Part shown: positions 40,953 to 50,801 of the stretch, one piece after another
Numbering within the stretch: position 1 is the first letter of the stretch
Layout of the letters: every line of letters starts with the position of its first letter
Source of the DNA: Entoloma clypeatum
Taxonomy: Eukaryota; Basidiomycota; Agaricomycetes; Agaricales; Entolomataceae
DNA length: 64,000 nt
Direction: 5' to 3'
NCBI GenBank assembly: GCA_963565915.1
Contig: OY751488.1
Coordinates: forward strand, 4,712,001-4,776,000
Translations under genes and position numbers: made by a program
The notes under the pieces: model-generated
What the model saw: only the letters and a program-made list of their open reading frames with translations
Told to the model about the DNA's origin: nothing
The model's database searches: none

Positions 40953-43900
40953 TTATCGTGGACGCGATGGATTTTGCCGATGAAAATCTCGGATCAAGTC
41001 TTGAGCATTCTGAACATTATCCCGAGGTTCCCACGTGTTCTCTTCTGGGCCATACCCTTCCCATTGGACAAGGTACTGGATCTTTCCGCGGAATTTCCGA
41101 GAGTCCAGGATCGTGGAGACATGGTATTCTTCTCGTCCTTCGACGATGATCGGATCAGGGGCTGGCTTCTTTTTCTGAATGGCATACTTCGGGGTTTCGT
41201 ATGGCGACAACAGGGTCTCGTTGAACACAGGGTGGATCATTTTCCAAGTCTTTGGAAGATCAAGAACATATGCGCTAGCCCCTTTCTTCTCTAGGACCTT
41301 GAATGGTCCGTGTCGGAGTGCGTCAAGTTTCTTCGAGGGGCGGTTAGTTCTGATGTTAGTCCCTTCCAGCCACACCTTGTCTCCGATGCGGTAGTTTCGA
41401 GATGGACTCCGTCGTGTATCAACTGTCTTCTTCATCTGATCCTGTGCCTGTTTCAGCGCTGCATTGGCTTCTTCTCGTGCTTGTTTGAGTTTTTCCAAGA
41501 AGCTGTTGGCAGCCGGGTTGGTGTCTTCCAACACAAGTTCTCCCTTCCAAGGATGTAAGCCATAGTTGAGGTAGAATGGTGTATGCTTCGTCGCCTGATG
41601 TTCTTTGTCATTGTACTGGAATTCGGCGATCGCGATCCATTCAGCCCAATCATCTTGCAGATGGTTGACAAAGTTTCGTAAGAACGCTTCTGTTTCCTGA
41701 TGCGATCGTTCGGCTTGTCCATCCGTCTGTGGGTGGTATGCGGTGGACAGGTTCCTTTTGATCCCTAACATGCGGCAAAGTATCTCCATGAACTTCGCGG
41801 CGAACTGTGGTCCCCTGTCGCTGATGATTTTCTTGGGGATTCCGTGGAGCTTCCATATCTGATCCCGATAGATCTTGGCTAATCCTTCAGCCGATAATTC
41901 CATGGTTGTCGGAATGAGATGAAGCATCTTCGAATGTCTATCCGTGATGACCAGGATCGCATTCTTTCCATCAGACTCTGGTATTGGTCCCACGACGTCA
42001 ATCCCTATGTCTTCCCATGGATGACTTGGTGCTGCATGGGGGTGTAGCGGAGCATGTCGTTTCTGTCTGTTGATCTTGTTGCGCTGACAGGTGTTGCAAC
42101 CCTTTACGTACTTCTTTACATCATGCAGGATGGTAGGCCACCAGTAGGTGCGAGTGAGGAGTTCATGTGTTCGATACTGTCCTGGATGTCCAGCCACTGG
42201 TGCATCGTGTGATTCAAACATTAGTTCTTGACGCAGTTGTGGGTCCGGTGGAACATAGACTCGTTCGCCTGCATATGTGATGCCGTTTTCCTGTTGATAC
42301 CAATGAGGGTTCTTTTTTAGACCCTGGGCTACTTCTGTCTCCATGCGGTTTGAACCCTTGATGCGTGCGATCCACGGATTTTCGATGGTTGTGACGTTTC
42401 CAATCTTGATGGACTCAGATGTTTCACCCCCTTCAAAGAATTGTTCCTCCGTGAACATCTCCATTTGTACCACATCTTCTGATTCCAATCGTTTCAAGAA
42501 TAGTCCCTCCTTGAGCATTTGGTCACTGTCTTGCGGTTCGAGTTCCGTTTCATACCAGGGTAAGCGCGACAGGATGTCCGCTTTTGCATTTGTCTTGCCA
42601 GGCACATGCCGTAGTTCGAAGTCATAATCTTGTAACTTCATCTTCCAGCGCCTTTGCCGTTGATTTAGGTCCTGAGGACGGCGGAAATACTCCAGGTTCT
42701 TGTGATCAGTTAAGATCTCGAAGCGTTCCCTGGCTTCGAGCAGATAGTGTCTCCAATCTTTCAGTGCTTCCATGACTGCCAAGAGCTCTTTGTCGTATAT
42801 CTCGTAATTTTGTTCGGCCGCGGACATGGTCCGCGACAAGAACGCGATAGGATGCCATTTGTCGTCCTGTTTTTGAGAGAGTACAGCCCCAATTGCATAG
42901 CCCGATGCATCGGTTTCGACCCTGAACTGTCCATCTGGTTTTGGTAATGCCAAGACTGGTGCCGATGTGATCGCCTGTATGAGACCTTCAAATGCCTTTT
43001 GTTCCGTTGGTCCCCAAGTAAACGCAGTGCCGCCTGTGAGCGCGGTAAGTGGTTTCGCGATGTTTGAGTATCCTTCAATGAAGCGCCGATAGAAGTTAGC
43101 AAACCCAAGGAACTTCTGGACTTCCTTTTTTGATGTGGGTGTTCGCCAGTTCTGGATCGTGTCCACCTTCTCGGTTTCCATCTCGACACGTCCTTCACCA
43201 ACGACATATCCCAATATGGGGCATTTTGTTACTTCCCAGAAACACTTCTTCTCCTTCAGGAACAAGTCATTGTCCGATAGGATCTGCAGAATTTCTTCGG
43301 TGTTTCGCGCGAGTTCTTCCTTGGTTTTACCAATAACCACGATGTCATCCATGTAGATCACGCAGATGCGTCGGCGGATCTGGTCCCGGAATAGACTAGC
43401 CATCATCCGAGAGAATGTTCCCGGGGAGTTGCAAAGGCCGAAAAACATGACCAATGGTTCAAACAATCCTCGACTGGTAAGGAAGGCAGCCTTCCATTCA
43501 TCGCCTTTTTTAATCCGGACATTGTTGTAACCCCACATGATGTCCATCTTATTGAAGTAGACTGCATCTTTCAGCACGTCCAAGAGATCGGAGATGCGAG
43601 GGAGTGGGAATTTGTCTTTGACCGTGAATTTGTTGACCATGCGGTAGTCTTGTACCAATCGTTTGGAACCATCCTTCTTGTTGATGAAGAAGCAAGGGGA
43701 GGCATAAGGGGATTTGGACGGGCGGATCTTTCCAGTTGCTAGACCCTCGTCAATGAATGCGTCCAATTCCTCTTGTTCCTTTTGTGTCATGGGATATGTG
43801 TTTCCCCCTAGTTCCTTTGGTGCGTCCGGTGTAAGTTCAATACCATGGTCCCATTCCCTTTCCTTCGGGATCTTATCAAAGTTCTCCTTCTCGAAGAGGT

Positions 43901-44561
43901 GAGTAAATCGATCAACATATGAGGGTCGTTTGGTTGTGGGAGGTGGTGTGGGAGTGACAGCTTCCAATATAGGGTCTCCAGGCTTCCATTTCTGATCCGA
44001 CTTCTTGGGTGCATCTTTGTCGCGCACTTCAACCATGCGAACCCGGTGTTTGCGACCATCAAGGTTAACCCTGAATTCCGAATGTTTGGTTCGGCATGTT
44101 GCTGGGCACCGGTTGAACGTTACAGCGCCGGTTGTCCAATTGATCGTAGGATTGTGGTGTACCAACCAGTCATGTCCCAAGAGCATGTCAGTTCTCCCGA
44201 TGTCCAGTACCATCGCTTCCATGGTTTCCTGATGTGTTCCCAAATCCAGCTTGACTTCGGCAAGTTGGTTCGCTCTCTGTTGTCGATTTGGTGATCCATC
44301 CGCATTTAGAATTGCTATGGGCGGTATTCCTCGCGTAGGGAGGTTCTGTTCGCGTACTATTCTGGGATGGATGCATGTGCGTTCACATCCACTATCAACC
44401 TCAGGTCGAATGACCTTTGGTCCTCGTCGTGTTTTGAGCTGAGCTAACAGCCTGATCTCTCGTCGTTTCGGAGGTTTGTCTCCCTTCACAATCTTAGTCG
44501 ACGCAGCGGCTCGCTTGGCAGGGATGACATAGGTTCTATTGTCTGCAGTCATACAAGGCAA
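40953..44561 (-). CDS. pol: A3 Pol polyprotein
   Basis: About 1200 codons with the same domain order and motifs as A2 (protease DSG, RT YMDDIV, RNase H, integrase HHCC and DDE, chromodomain); I see no amino-acid difference from A2. Intact by eye. Expected to be made by -1 frameshifting at 44621-44627. Confidence 0.94.
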   Translation of the reverse strand: MPCMTADNRTYVIPAKRAAASTKIVKGDKPPKRREIRLLAQLKTRRGPKVIRPEVDSGCERTCIHPRIVREQNLPTRGIPPIAILNADGSPNRQQRANQLAEVKLDLGTHQETMEAMVLDIGRTDMLLGHDWLVHHNPTINWTTGAVTFNRCPATCRTKHSEFRVNLDGRKHRVRMVEVRDKDAPKKSDQKWKPGDPILEAVTPTPPPTTKRPSYVDRFTHLFEKENFDKIPKEREWDHGIELTPDAPKELGGNTYPMTQKEQEELDAFIDEGLATGKIRPSKSPYASPCFFINKKDGSKRLVQDYRMVNKFTVKDKFPLPRISDLLDVLKDAVYFNKMDIMWGYNNVRIKKGDEWKAAFLTSRGLFEPLVMFFGLCNSPGTFSRMMASLFRDQIRRRICVIYMDDIVVIGKTKEELARNTEEILQILSDNDLFLKEKKCFWEVTKCPILGYVVGEGRVEMETEKVDTIQNWRTPTSKKEVQKFLGFANFYRRFIEGYSNIAKPLTALTGGTAFTWGPTEQKAFEGLIQAITSAPVLALPKPDGQFRVETDASGYAIGAVLSQKQDDKWHPIAFLSRTMSAAEQNYEIYDKELLAVMEALKDWRHYLLEARERFEILTDHKNLEYFRRPQDLNQRQRRWKMKLQDYDFELRHVPGKTNAKADILSRLPWYETELEPQDSDQMLKEGLFLKRLESEDVVQMEMFTEEQFFEGGETSESIKIGNVTTIENPWIARIKGSNRMETEVAQGLKKNPHWYQQENGITYAGERVYVPPDPQLRQELMFESHDAPVAGHPGQYRTHELLTRTYWWPTILHDVKKYVKGCNTCQRNKINRQKRHAPLHPHAAPSHPWEDIGIDVVGPIPESDGKNAILVITDRHSKMLHLIPTTMELSAEGLAKIYRDQIWKLHGIPKKIISDRGPQFAAKFMEILCRMLGIKRNLSTAYHPQTDGQAERSHQETEAFLRNFVNHLQDDWAEWIAIAEFQYNDKEHQATKHTPFYLNYGLHPWKGELVLEDTNPAANSFLEKLKQAREEANAALKQAQDQMKKTVDTRRSPSRNYRIGDKVWLEGTNIRTNRPSKKLDALRHGPFKVLEKKGASAYVLDLPKTWKMIHPVFNETLLSPYETPKYAIQKKKPAPDPIIVEGREEYHVSTILDSRKFRGKIQYLVQWEGYGPEENTWEPRDNVQNAQDLIRDFHRQNPSRPR

Positions 44562-44583
44562 GCAAGTCCGTTTAATAGATAAG

Positions 44584-44627
44584 GGTCGCGACTTAGCGTC
44601 GTTTAATCGGACCCTTCGGGAAAATCC
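44584..44627 (-). promoter_or_regulatory. A3 candidate -1 frameshift signal
   Basis: GGATTTT (44627-44621 in element orientation) with the same six-base spacer and nested inverted repeats as in A1 and A2. Confidence 0.55.
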
Positions 44628-45469
44628 TTCTCGTCGGCTTCTAAGATTGTGGTTTCATCCTTCTCGGCATCTTCCTCAGACACCTTCCTAACCCTTCCGG
44701 AGTTCTTCTTCGGCTTGCGGCAGTTGCGCGCAATATGGCCTTCTTGGTCGCAGTTGAAACACTTGCGACCATCTTTCTTCTTTGGAGCGCTGCAGTCTTT
44801 AGCGAGGTGACCGAAACGTTGACAGTTGTAGCAACGGGCTACTCCTGCTTTGTCGATCTCCATGGCTTTGCCTTGACCACCATAAGTGGTGCCCGATCCG
44901 GTGCGTGTGTCGCCACCCCCTCGGATGACTAATGCATGTCCCTCCATCTGTCGTCCCTTGTTTCGGATCTCCTTTGCGTAATCGGTGTACGTCTTGCCAT
45001 CGCTAGCCACTTGTTCAGAAATTCTGCGGTTGACGTTCTTTTCCAGGATGTATTTCCCAGTTTCTTCGCCAAGGTTTGACAGCTTCAAGAGCTCTTCGAA
45101 TTCGTCCAAGAATTCGTCAATGGTGCGTTTCTCCTGTTTCAGGACTTCGAGTCTCGCCTTGGCCGCTGCTGACTTGTTGGCAATAGAGAATCGCGTAGCG
45201 ATGTCGTCTGAGAACCCTAACCAGGTGATGTTCTCGCCATCGGTAGCAAGATCGTCTAACTTGTTGCTGGCCCAGTGTTTACCGGACCCTTCCATCATGC
45301 GGGATAACACCGCCAGGATCTTCTGATCGTCGGACAGGCCCTTCTGGAACCTGATGTATAGTTTGGTGGCTTTCCACCACTCGTCAAAGGTGTGTCTGTC
45401 TTTGAACATCCCAGGATCTTTGATGATCTTGGATGTATCCATCGTTTGCACTGTCGGTGCTTCTGCCAT
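44603..45469 (-). CDS. gag: A3 Gag with two CCHC zinc knuckles
   Basis: 288 codons; starts MAEAPTVQ where A2 has MAEALTVQ; otherwise the same protein. First AUG of the predicted transcript. Confidence 0.93.
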   Translation of the reverse strand: MAEAPTVQTMDTSKIIKDPGMFKDRHTFDEWWKATKLYIRFQKGLSDDQKILAVLSRMMEGSGKHWASNKLDDLATDGENITWLGFSDDIATRFSIANKSAAAKARLEVLKQEKRTIDEFLDEFEELLKLSNLGEETGKYILEKNVNRRISEQVASDGKTYTDYAKEIRNKGRQMEGHALVIRGGGDTRTGSGTTYGGQGKAMEIDKAGVARCYNCQRFGHLAKDCSAPKKKDGRKCFNCDQEGHIARNCRKPKKNSGRVRKVSEEDAEKDETTILEADEKDFPEGSD

Positions 45470-46247
45470 GTCTAGAACCTGCGGAGTAGGAGAGGTGTCG
45501 GGTTGTTGGGATGAAGATGGGGTTCGGGATACAGGTAGGGGTTGAAAATTAGTCCCTGTTCTAGGCGTCTGTTCGGTGTCTGACTGCGCGGAGTCAAAAG
45601 TAAATTCGTCAGGGGACTCGTCGGCGGAATCGGTGGCAAAACGTTCGGGGTATTTCCTCTGTAGATCTCTAAGGAATCTCTGTTCCTGCGCGTCTGTTGG
45701 TCGCGAGAAGGGGTCAAGTCTCTCGTTTCGTGCCCAACGGTTGTACTCGGTCTGTTGCTCGTTGGTGGTGAAGTGGGCGTAGATCTGCTGCTTCGAGTAA
45801 GACGTGGTGATGCGGCTCTGGGACGTCTCAATGTGAGCGTCCTAATCAATCTTCTGATAACGGTTGTCTGGACACCGATAAACTCTCTGATCTCTGTGAT
45901 CCGACCTGTCTGAGGTCCTTCTTGAACGCGAAAGCTTTCGAGTTCGTTCTGTCGGGCGTTGTAGCGCGCGATCTGGTGTTGTCGAGCAAGATGGATGCTC
46001 TCTGCTATCTCGCCGTGGGGGCGATGCTCGTCGTTGTCTAGTTCTTCGTCAAGCACCTGCTGTAGGATGCGACGGATCTCCGATTCGATGTACTGCTGGA
46101 TGAGTGTAAAATCGATACTGTCTCGAGGACTTAGCTCCTCCTGTCGGGCTTCTGGTGAGGCGAATGGGTTACTGGTGAAGTCTTCAAAGAAGCGCGACGT
46201 CTTGACTCGTCTGGTAGTTGCTCTCTTCGCTCTGGGCGAACCTAACG
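45470..46247 (-). promoter_or_regulatory. A3 ATG-free gag leader
   Basis: As in A1 and A2: no sense-strand ATG between primer-binding site and gag, two long AUG-less overlapping frames. Confidence 0.6.
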
Positions 46248-46258
46248 AGATTTAGCAA
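46248..46258 (-). promoter_or_regulatory. A3 self-priming primer-binding site
   Basis: TTGCTAAATCT in element orientation, two bases inside the LTR, exact complement of AGATTTAGCAA in the LTR. Confidence 0.75.
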
Positions 46259-46260
46259 CT

Positions 46261-46608
46261 TGTTATGCGTAACAAACCGTTCCAAGGTTCGGGCAGAGTA
46301 TGCAGGAAGATGGAAAGGCGAAGAGCAATGTGATTGCTAAATCTAAGGAACCTAGCTATAGTACAAAGGGTTTACATAGGTACTGACTATAGGCGATAGC
46401 ATATGAGTCAGTGCTGCGCAAGGCAGTGTATCTGAGTAAGATAACTGCGGAAGGCAGTGCGTCTGAGTAAGACGACTGCGGAAAGCGAGTCAGCGTGGGA
46501 GCGAAGTATACTAATGGAAGTAGAGTGTCATAGAATATAGGTAAGCGGGGCCCGATGAGTAAGAATGAAAAAGTAAGCGTATACGTCCGTAGTCGTTAGT
46601 CCGTAACA
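46261..46608 (-). repeat. A3 5' LTR
   Basis: 348 bp. TATA region reads TATGTAAA (plus strand TTTACATA near 46371) instead of TATATAAA. Confidence 0.95.
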
Positions 46609-46932
46609 GATGGGTTGGACGACCCGATATTTTATCCATCAACGGGACATTTGGGACAGCCGGCGACAAGTCGCCACTTCGCCGGGACTCATGGCACATG
46701 CAGCGAGAAAGGCGGCGATGTGGCAGATCCTTGTGACAGATGCTGAAGATGAATTTGCGGGTACTACAAGGTCATATGTGCGGATAATTGAGTAGTGTTT
46801 TCACATTTACACATAAAATAAGGAAAAAAAACATGCATGTAACGTGTAACAATGTGACACATGGCATAAGCACATTGTTATCTGTCACATTTACCGCCAT
46901 CTTCTTCTCATCCACAGTCTATTGCAACTACA

Positions 46933-49243
46933 ATGCCCTCTTCCTCCACCTCAACTTCGTTTATGACTGCTCCTCCTCGTCCCGATCTAAATACAGTAGT
47001 TGCATACTGTGAGTCACGCTTCCGTGCCGCTTTGCTCGGTATCCAGCGGCACCGGCAAATCAGCATGGGTGGATGAAGGATATACTTGCCTCGGAATTGG
47101 TAAGCTGATGTGCCGATTAAATAATCTGTATACTCACATATCATAGGCCGTGTCGATGCGCTTTGTCGGCCTGGCGGCAAGTGCTGGAGTGCCAATAGAC
47201 ATTCCAATCATCACTCGCACACTGTCGTTCACCGATCTGGGTGGATATGGAAACGACGCTCATCCCCATTTTCCTTGGTCAGCCGTGCTTGATGGGAGCT
47301 CCCACCCGACGCAAGAATTTGGCATTGTGCCGCACTACCACCTCGACTGGTGGAACCACCCAGAGCGCCCCCAGCAGATTTTGGATGTCGACACGCTCAC
47401 CCAGTGTCTCGAAGTCCACCACGGCGTGCTTGGTCACCCGCCGGGCGGCGAGACTGTCGCCGGTCCATTCGCCGGTCCATTCGCCAGTCCATTCGCCGGT
47501 CACTCTCTTGCTGACTATCCATCAATTCCCCCTCCCCATATCTCTCTGAACTCTCAGGCAGCGGCGGGGTACCGCGCCGTGGCCCTTGACGCCTCTCACC
47601 AACTCCAAGCGGTGGCGAACAGGCTTCATGCTCAGGAAACAGCGTCGGCGAATGTGTTGCACTTGGCCATCCGTCGTGCTAGTGGTTTCAACATGCTCTA
47701 TGAGCACGCCATGACTCTTGAATCCCTGGAACCCGCAAGGGGACACATTGCAGGACCACCATATCAGCCATCGGCAACCATTGGCAATCGCGCCGGTTCG
47801 CCGGCGGCCACTCCCCAACCCTCATCCTCACGGCCGATGCGCAAATCAACCACCGCTCAAACGCAACGGAAAGGTAGGCCGAGGAGCAAGAAAGTCACCC
47901 TCCAGGATCTGGCCACCATGATCCAGGAGACTGCAGCGGCTGAACACGACCGATACCAGCAGCACCCCAGCCTGAAGTGGACCTGGGGCATCGATCTCGA
48001 AGTTGACAACATCAGGAAGCTGGTGAGAGCAGCAGAAAACCAGTACCAGCTGCCGCATTCTGGATATGACGAGTCCCTAGCCGACGGCGGTTTTGCAGGT
48101 AACGACTCTGATGGCCCAGGAGAAGCCCCCTTCTCGGACATGATTGGTCGCCATTCCGCTGCCTCGCCATCTCTCATCACCGACCTTGGCACCCTCGATA
48201 TTCCCCACCATTTCAGAGAGTACCCACTTCGCCGAGCCCACACGGCCACGCCAGCAGACAACCTGCCACATGGGGCAGGTGACAACTCCGCTGCTGCTTT
48301 TCTTCCTGCCCCTTCCCTCACCGCTCTCGATGCCAAGTGTGACTCACCGATTTTCACTCCAATCCCCAGGTCACCCCCAACTCAAACTCCGGCCACCTCC
48401 ACATCACCTGTCGCCGATCACCAGGAGGTTGTCGACATTATCATGGGCGATATCAGTGATGAACAAGCGACCTCTGCGGGCGATATTCCTCTCCACCTTG
48501 TCATGCAGACACTGGAGGATATGAGTGACACCGACTCGCCATCCCAACATTCGCTGGCCGACCCTTCGCCGTCCAAACCTTCGCCATCTTCGCCGTCTTC
48601 GCCGTCTTCACTGTCTTCGCTGTCTTCACCGTGCCACCCTTCGCCGAAGCCTGTTGTGCCAATAAGGTGTTCACTGTCCATTGATTCCCCGGTCACTCCT
48701 TCCGCCGCGATCTATCATCAGACTCTGGACGTTGTCATGAACGTCCTAGAGGAGGAGGAGAGTGACATAGAGGATGACCAGAGCGGGCCCCCACCGTCAA
48801 CACTATTTGACAATGCACTGGCGGCTCTTGAGGATTCCGATGAAGCCGACGACGAGGCTGATGGCAGCAACGAAACTGACGGCACCCATAACGGCGACAG
48901 TGACGGCGACAATCACGGCGACAATCACGGCGACGGCGAACCTGACGGCGAAACTGACGGCGAAACTGACGGCGAAACTGACAACGACAGCGACAGCAGT
49001 GGATCCATCACCAACGCACCTACTGCCGCCAACATCGCCAGCGCACTTGAAGGTGTCGACTCCGATGTCTCTGATAGTGAGCCAACTGGACCCCCCCCTC
49101 TCATTCGTTCGCCGGGGCTCTTTGCCCATGCCCCTGGGGCTCAATTCCAATGCCGCCCTTGGACCGCTGAAGATTTAGCTGATGTGCGTGTCCCTGGCAG
49201 TTCGAGTGATACTGGGTCATTGGAGAGCGAGGGTGCAGAGTGA
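46933..49243 (+). CDS. KDZ cargo gene E, large acidic hypothetical protein
   Basis: Exon 1 46933-47099 (MPSSSTSTSFMTAPPRP... with AYCESRFRAALLGIQRHR), intron 47100-47146 (GTAAGC...CATAG), exon 2 47147-49243. Joined to exon 2, the end of exon 1 reads GWMKDILASEL, one frame away from its beginning, so a one-base lesion or an unseen splice lies near 47065. The folded part is about residues 60-160 (FVGLAASAGVPIDIPIITRT, HFPWSAVLDGS, GIVPHYHLDWWNHPERPQQ), the rest is Ser/Pro-rich and then very acidic with DGETDGETDG repeats. TTCGCCGG copies encode PFAGPFASPFAG at 47460-47500. No known function. It starts about 140 bp after the transposase stop, same strand. Confidence 0.6.
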
Positions 49244-49327
49244 TATGCCTATAGCGGGGTACCATTGTTATTACATTATACTATATACAGATGTCTACCC
49301 TTCTTCTCTACAATAAAATGAGCCTTG

Positions 49328-49565
49328 GTTGTCGCCGGCCATATTGAACCACATTGAATTGTTGTTGCCGGCTGCATTTACTGTTGCCGGCTGCATTGAG
49401 TTTGTCGCCGGCCACATTGACGTTGTCGCCGGCTGCATTGAGTTTGTCGCCGGCCACATTGACGTTGTCGCAGGCTGCATTGAGTTTGTCGCCGGCTGCA
49501 TTGACTGTCGCCGGCTGCGTTGGGTTTGTCGCCGGCTGCATTGAGTTTGTCGCCGGATGCATTGA
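49328..49565 (+). repeat. Right subterminal array of GTCGCCGGC units
   Basis: About ten units of 20-25 bp of the type GCATTGAGTTTGTCGCCGGC, the inverse of the units at 16560-16800. Non-coding. Together with the left array it brackets the KDZ element. Confidence 0.85.
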
Positions 49566-50091
49566 TCAAGGTTTCCAGACCCTAAACAACATCTGAATCT
49601 ACGAACAGATCACTCCAAGAACAAATTTCACCTCTGGCCATCACCTGCACAATTCCGCCATCATGGCTGGCGTGAGCAAGCGCACTGAAGTTCAGTGAGT
49701 TATGCGCCTCGCCATACCATGAAAAACATCGTCGGGACATCGCGAGTATCATTTGGGTCAATTGGAGGACAGAGAGGAGGGGCGACCTTGGCCGTGGGCG
49801 AGCAACACACTAGAGCGGGGGAAAGGGTTCAGATCGCAAGGAGATCCCGGACAATCAAAATGTTCATAAGCGATGCTAAGCGGTTAGAAATGGTGGATTT
49901 AGACTAGAGGGGGGGGTGGAGGACCCTCGTTCAGATGCAAGGTTTAGAAACGGTGTGTTTTCGAACCCCAATGACAGATGCATGTACCTCGTCCACATTT
50001 GGCTCGGCTACACTCACATCAAGGGTTTAGAAAGGTTTAGATTTTATTTTTAGCTTTCTAAACGTTACGGAAAGTCATCCAATCCCCTGCG
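49566..50091. other. Right terminal region of KDZ element; no gene
   Basis: Contains several GGTTTAGAAA motifs (about 49940-50035). Short frames are not protein-like. Confidence 0.4.
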
Positions 50092-50226
50092 CAAAGAGGG
50101 TTTCATTTTCGCCATCATTTCGCTAACTTTTTTGACCGGGGGTCTCAAAGTTAATCATGTTGGACCCCTGCCGGTTCCCATGCCGAAGCCCATTAAGCTA
50201 TTTTTTCGGCCAAAATCATCGAAATG
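50092..50226 (+). repeat. 135-bp repeat, right copy (direct repeat with 16314-16448)
   Basis: Same orientation as the left copy, and richer in CpG. Direct rather than inverted orientation is unexpected for element ends. Confidence 0.75.
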
Positions 50227-50267
50227 GGTGCTGGCATGGGATCCAGCAGGAACCTGGCAGGTCCAAT

Positions 50268-50281
50268 TTTGAAAGACCCTA
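50268..50281 (-). repeat. Candidate right TIR of KDZ element
   Basis: TTTGAAAGACCCTA, exact inverse of 16003-16016, followed by ATG-TTAGC flanking sequence. Confidence 0.45.
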
Positions 50282-50801
50282 ATGTTAGCTTGGACTTAGG
50301 AATGCGCAATTAAAGCACTGGAGAGAAAATGCTCCTAGGACATAACGCAGGTCAGCATTGAATATGACAAGTCCTCTCAAGCTCACTTGAAACACTTTAG
50401 ATGGAAAAAACAAACCCCTGAAAACGTGACAAGGCCAGCAGCTTGAATCCACCACGCCTCTGGACAAATTATTTCAAGTTGGCCTTCACTCGACGCTTTC
50501 GCAAGTTGTTTTCCCAAGTCATCTGTACCGTTCCTATCTATCTATGGTCTGCGACGAGGCCACAATTATTTATATGTCTCAACGACTCACGCGGACAGTC
50601 TTACGCATGTACTAGGTACAGTACACAGCGAAAAGACATATATCATTCGACGTTAGGGCAGGAAAAAGAGTAACAGAAAAGACACATTGGTTCAACCGCT
50701 TTCTTTCGATCGGATCGCCGTCTGGAGAAAAGAGGAAGGGGGGTTGGTGATATATACGCATCGAACAAGCCGGAAGAGGAAGGACTTCTTTGCTTACCGT
50801 G
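50282..50801. other. Spacer; no gene seen
   Basis: AT-rich junction between the KDZ element and the first host-like gene. It should contain the 3' end of the gene at 50802-51746. Confidence 0.4.

Larger units (their letters stand above)
40086..46608 (-). mobile_element. Complete Ty3/Gypsy retrotransposon, family A copy 3 (A3)
   Basis: 6523 bp, 348-bp LTRs with one difference (C at about 40321 versus T at about 46496), target duplication GATGG (40081-40085 and 46609-46613). Inserted in the last coding part of the KDZ transposase, opposite orientation. Pol and third ORF appear identical to A2. The TATA box in both LTRs is altered to TATGTAAA. Confidence 0.96.
36393..46795 (+). pseudogene. KDZ-family transposase with CxC2-type cysteine cluster, disrupted
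   Basis: Exon 1 36393-36679 (MSSRRSKRQKRIHVYDEDED), intron 36680-36720; exon 2 encodes the cysteine cluster CQTC...CIDC...CCGCMRHAHRHDPLHRIECW, then a long FAGD repeat (37126-37300). Around 37590 a deletion/frameshift precedes SVAVLDDFRLLNLECKAM. Then intron 37918-37966; exon 37967-38126 with the DGNF motif (VADGNFKADH); intron; exon 38184-38718 with CARHGCF, YDIVCQYFV and HGHKEECFFRY; a TTCGCCGG-rich intron; C-terminal exons (39232 on, IELEDRLRHWKKNP). The tail 39760-40085 has at least three frame changes. A3 is inserted at 40085, and the last 60 codons (GWTTRYFIHQRDIW) resume at 46614. KDZ enzymes are DDE-type DNA transposases. This copy cannot be functional as it stands. Confidence 0.85.
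16003..50281 (+). mobile_element. Giant KDZ DNA transposon with cargo genes, three LTR elements nested inside
   Basis: Candidate ends are TAGGGTCTTTCAAA (16003-16016) and its exact inverse (50268-50281), compatible with a TA target site. Inside them, inverted arrays of CCGGCGAC units (16540-17170) and GTCGCCGG units (49328-49565) bracket five genes: a minus-strand gene (17249-18119), a plus-strand gene split in three (18310-33907), a minus-strand gene (34175-36140), the KDZ transposase (36393-46795) and a plus-strand gene (46933-49243). After removing A2, B1 and A3 with their duplicated target bases, about 14.7 kb remain. KDZ transposases are a known basidiomycete-rich superfamily; the particular gene set is not one I recognise. 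The outer boundaries are less certain than the subterminal arrays. Confidence 0.7.

Noticed and set aside
16003..50281. A TET/JBP-type oxygenase gene, sometimes linked to KDZ elements in fungi
   Set aside because: I looked for an H-x-D ... H iron-binding pattern in genes A, B, C and E and saw no convincing double-stranded beta-helix dioxygenase.
16003..50281. Interpreting the large element as a Starship-type (tyrosine recombinase) element
   Set aside because: No DUF3435-type tyrosine recombinase is visible; the only mobilising enzyme native to it is the KDZ transposase.
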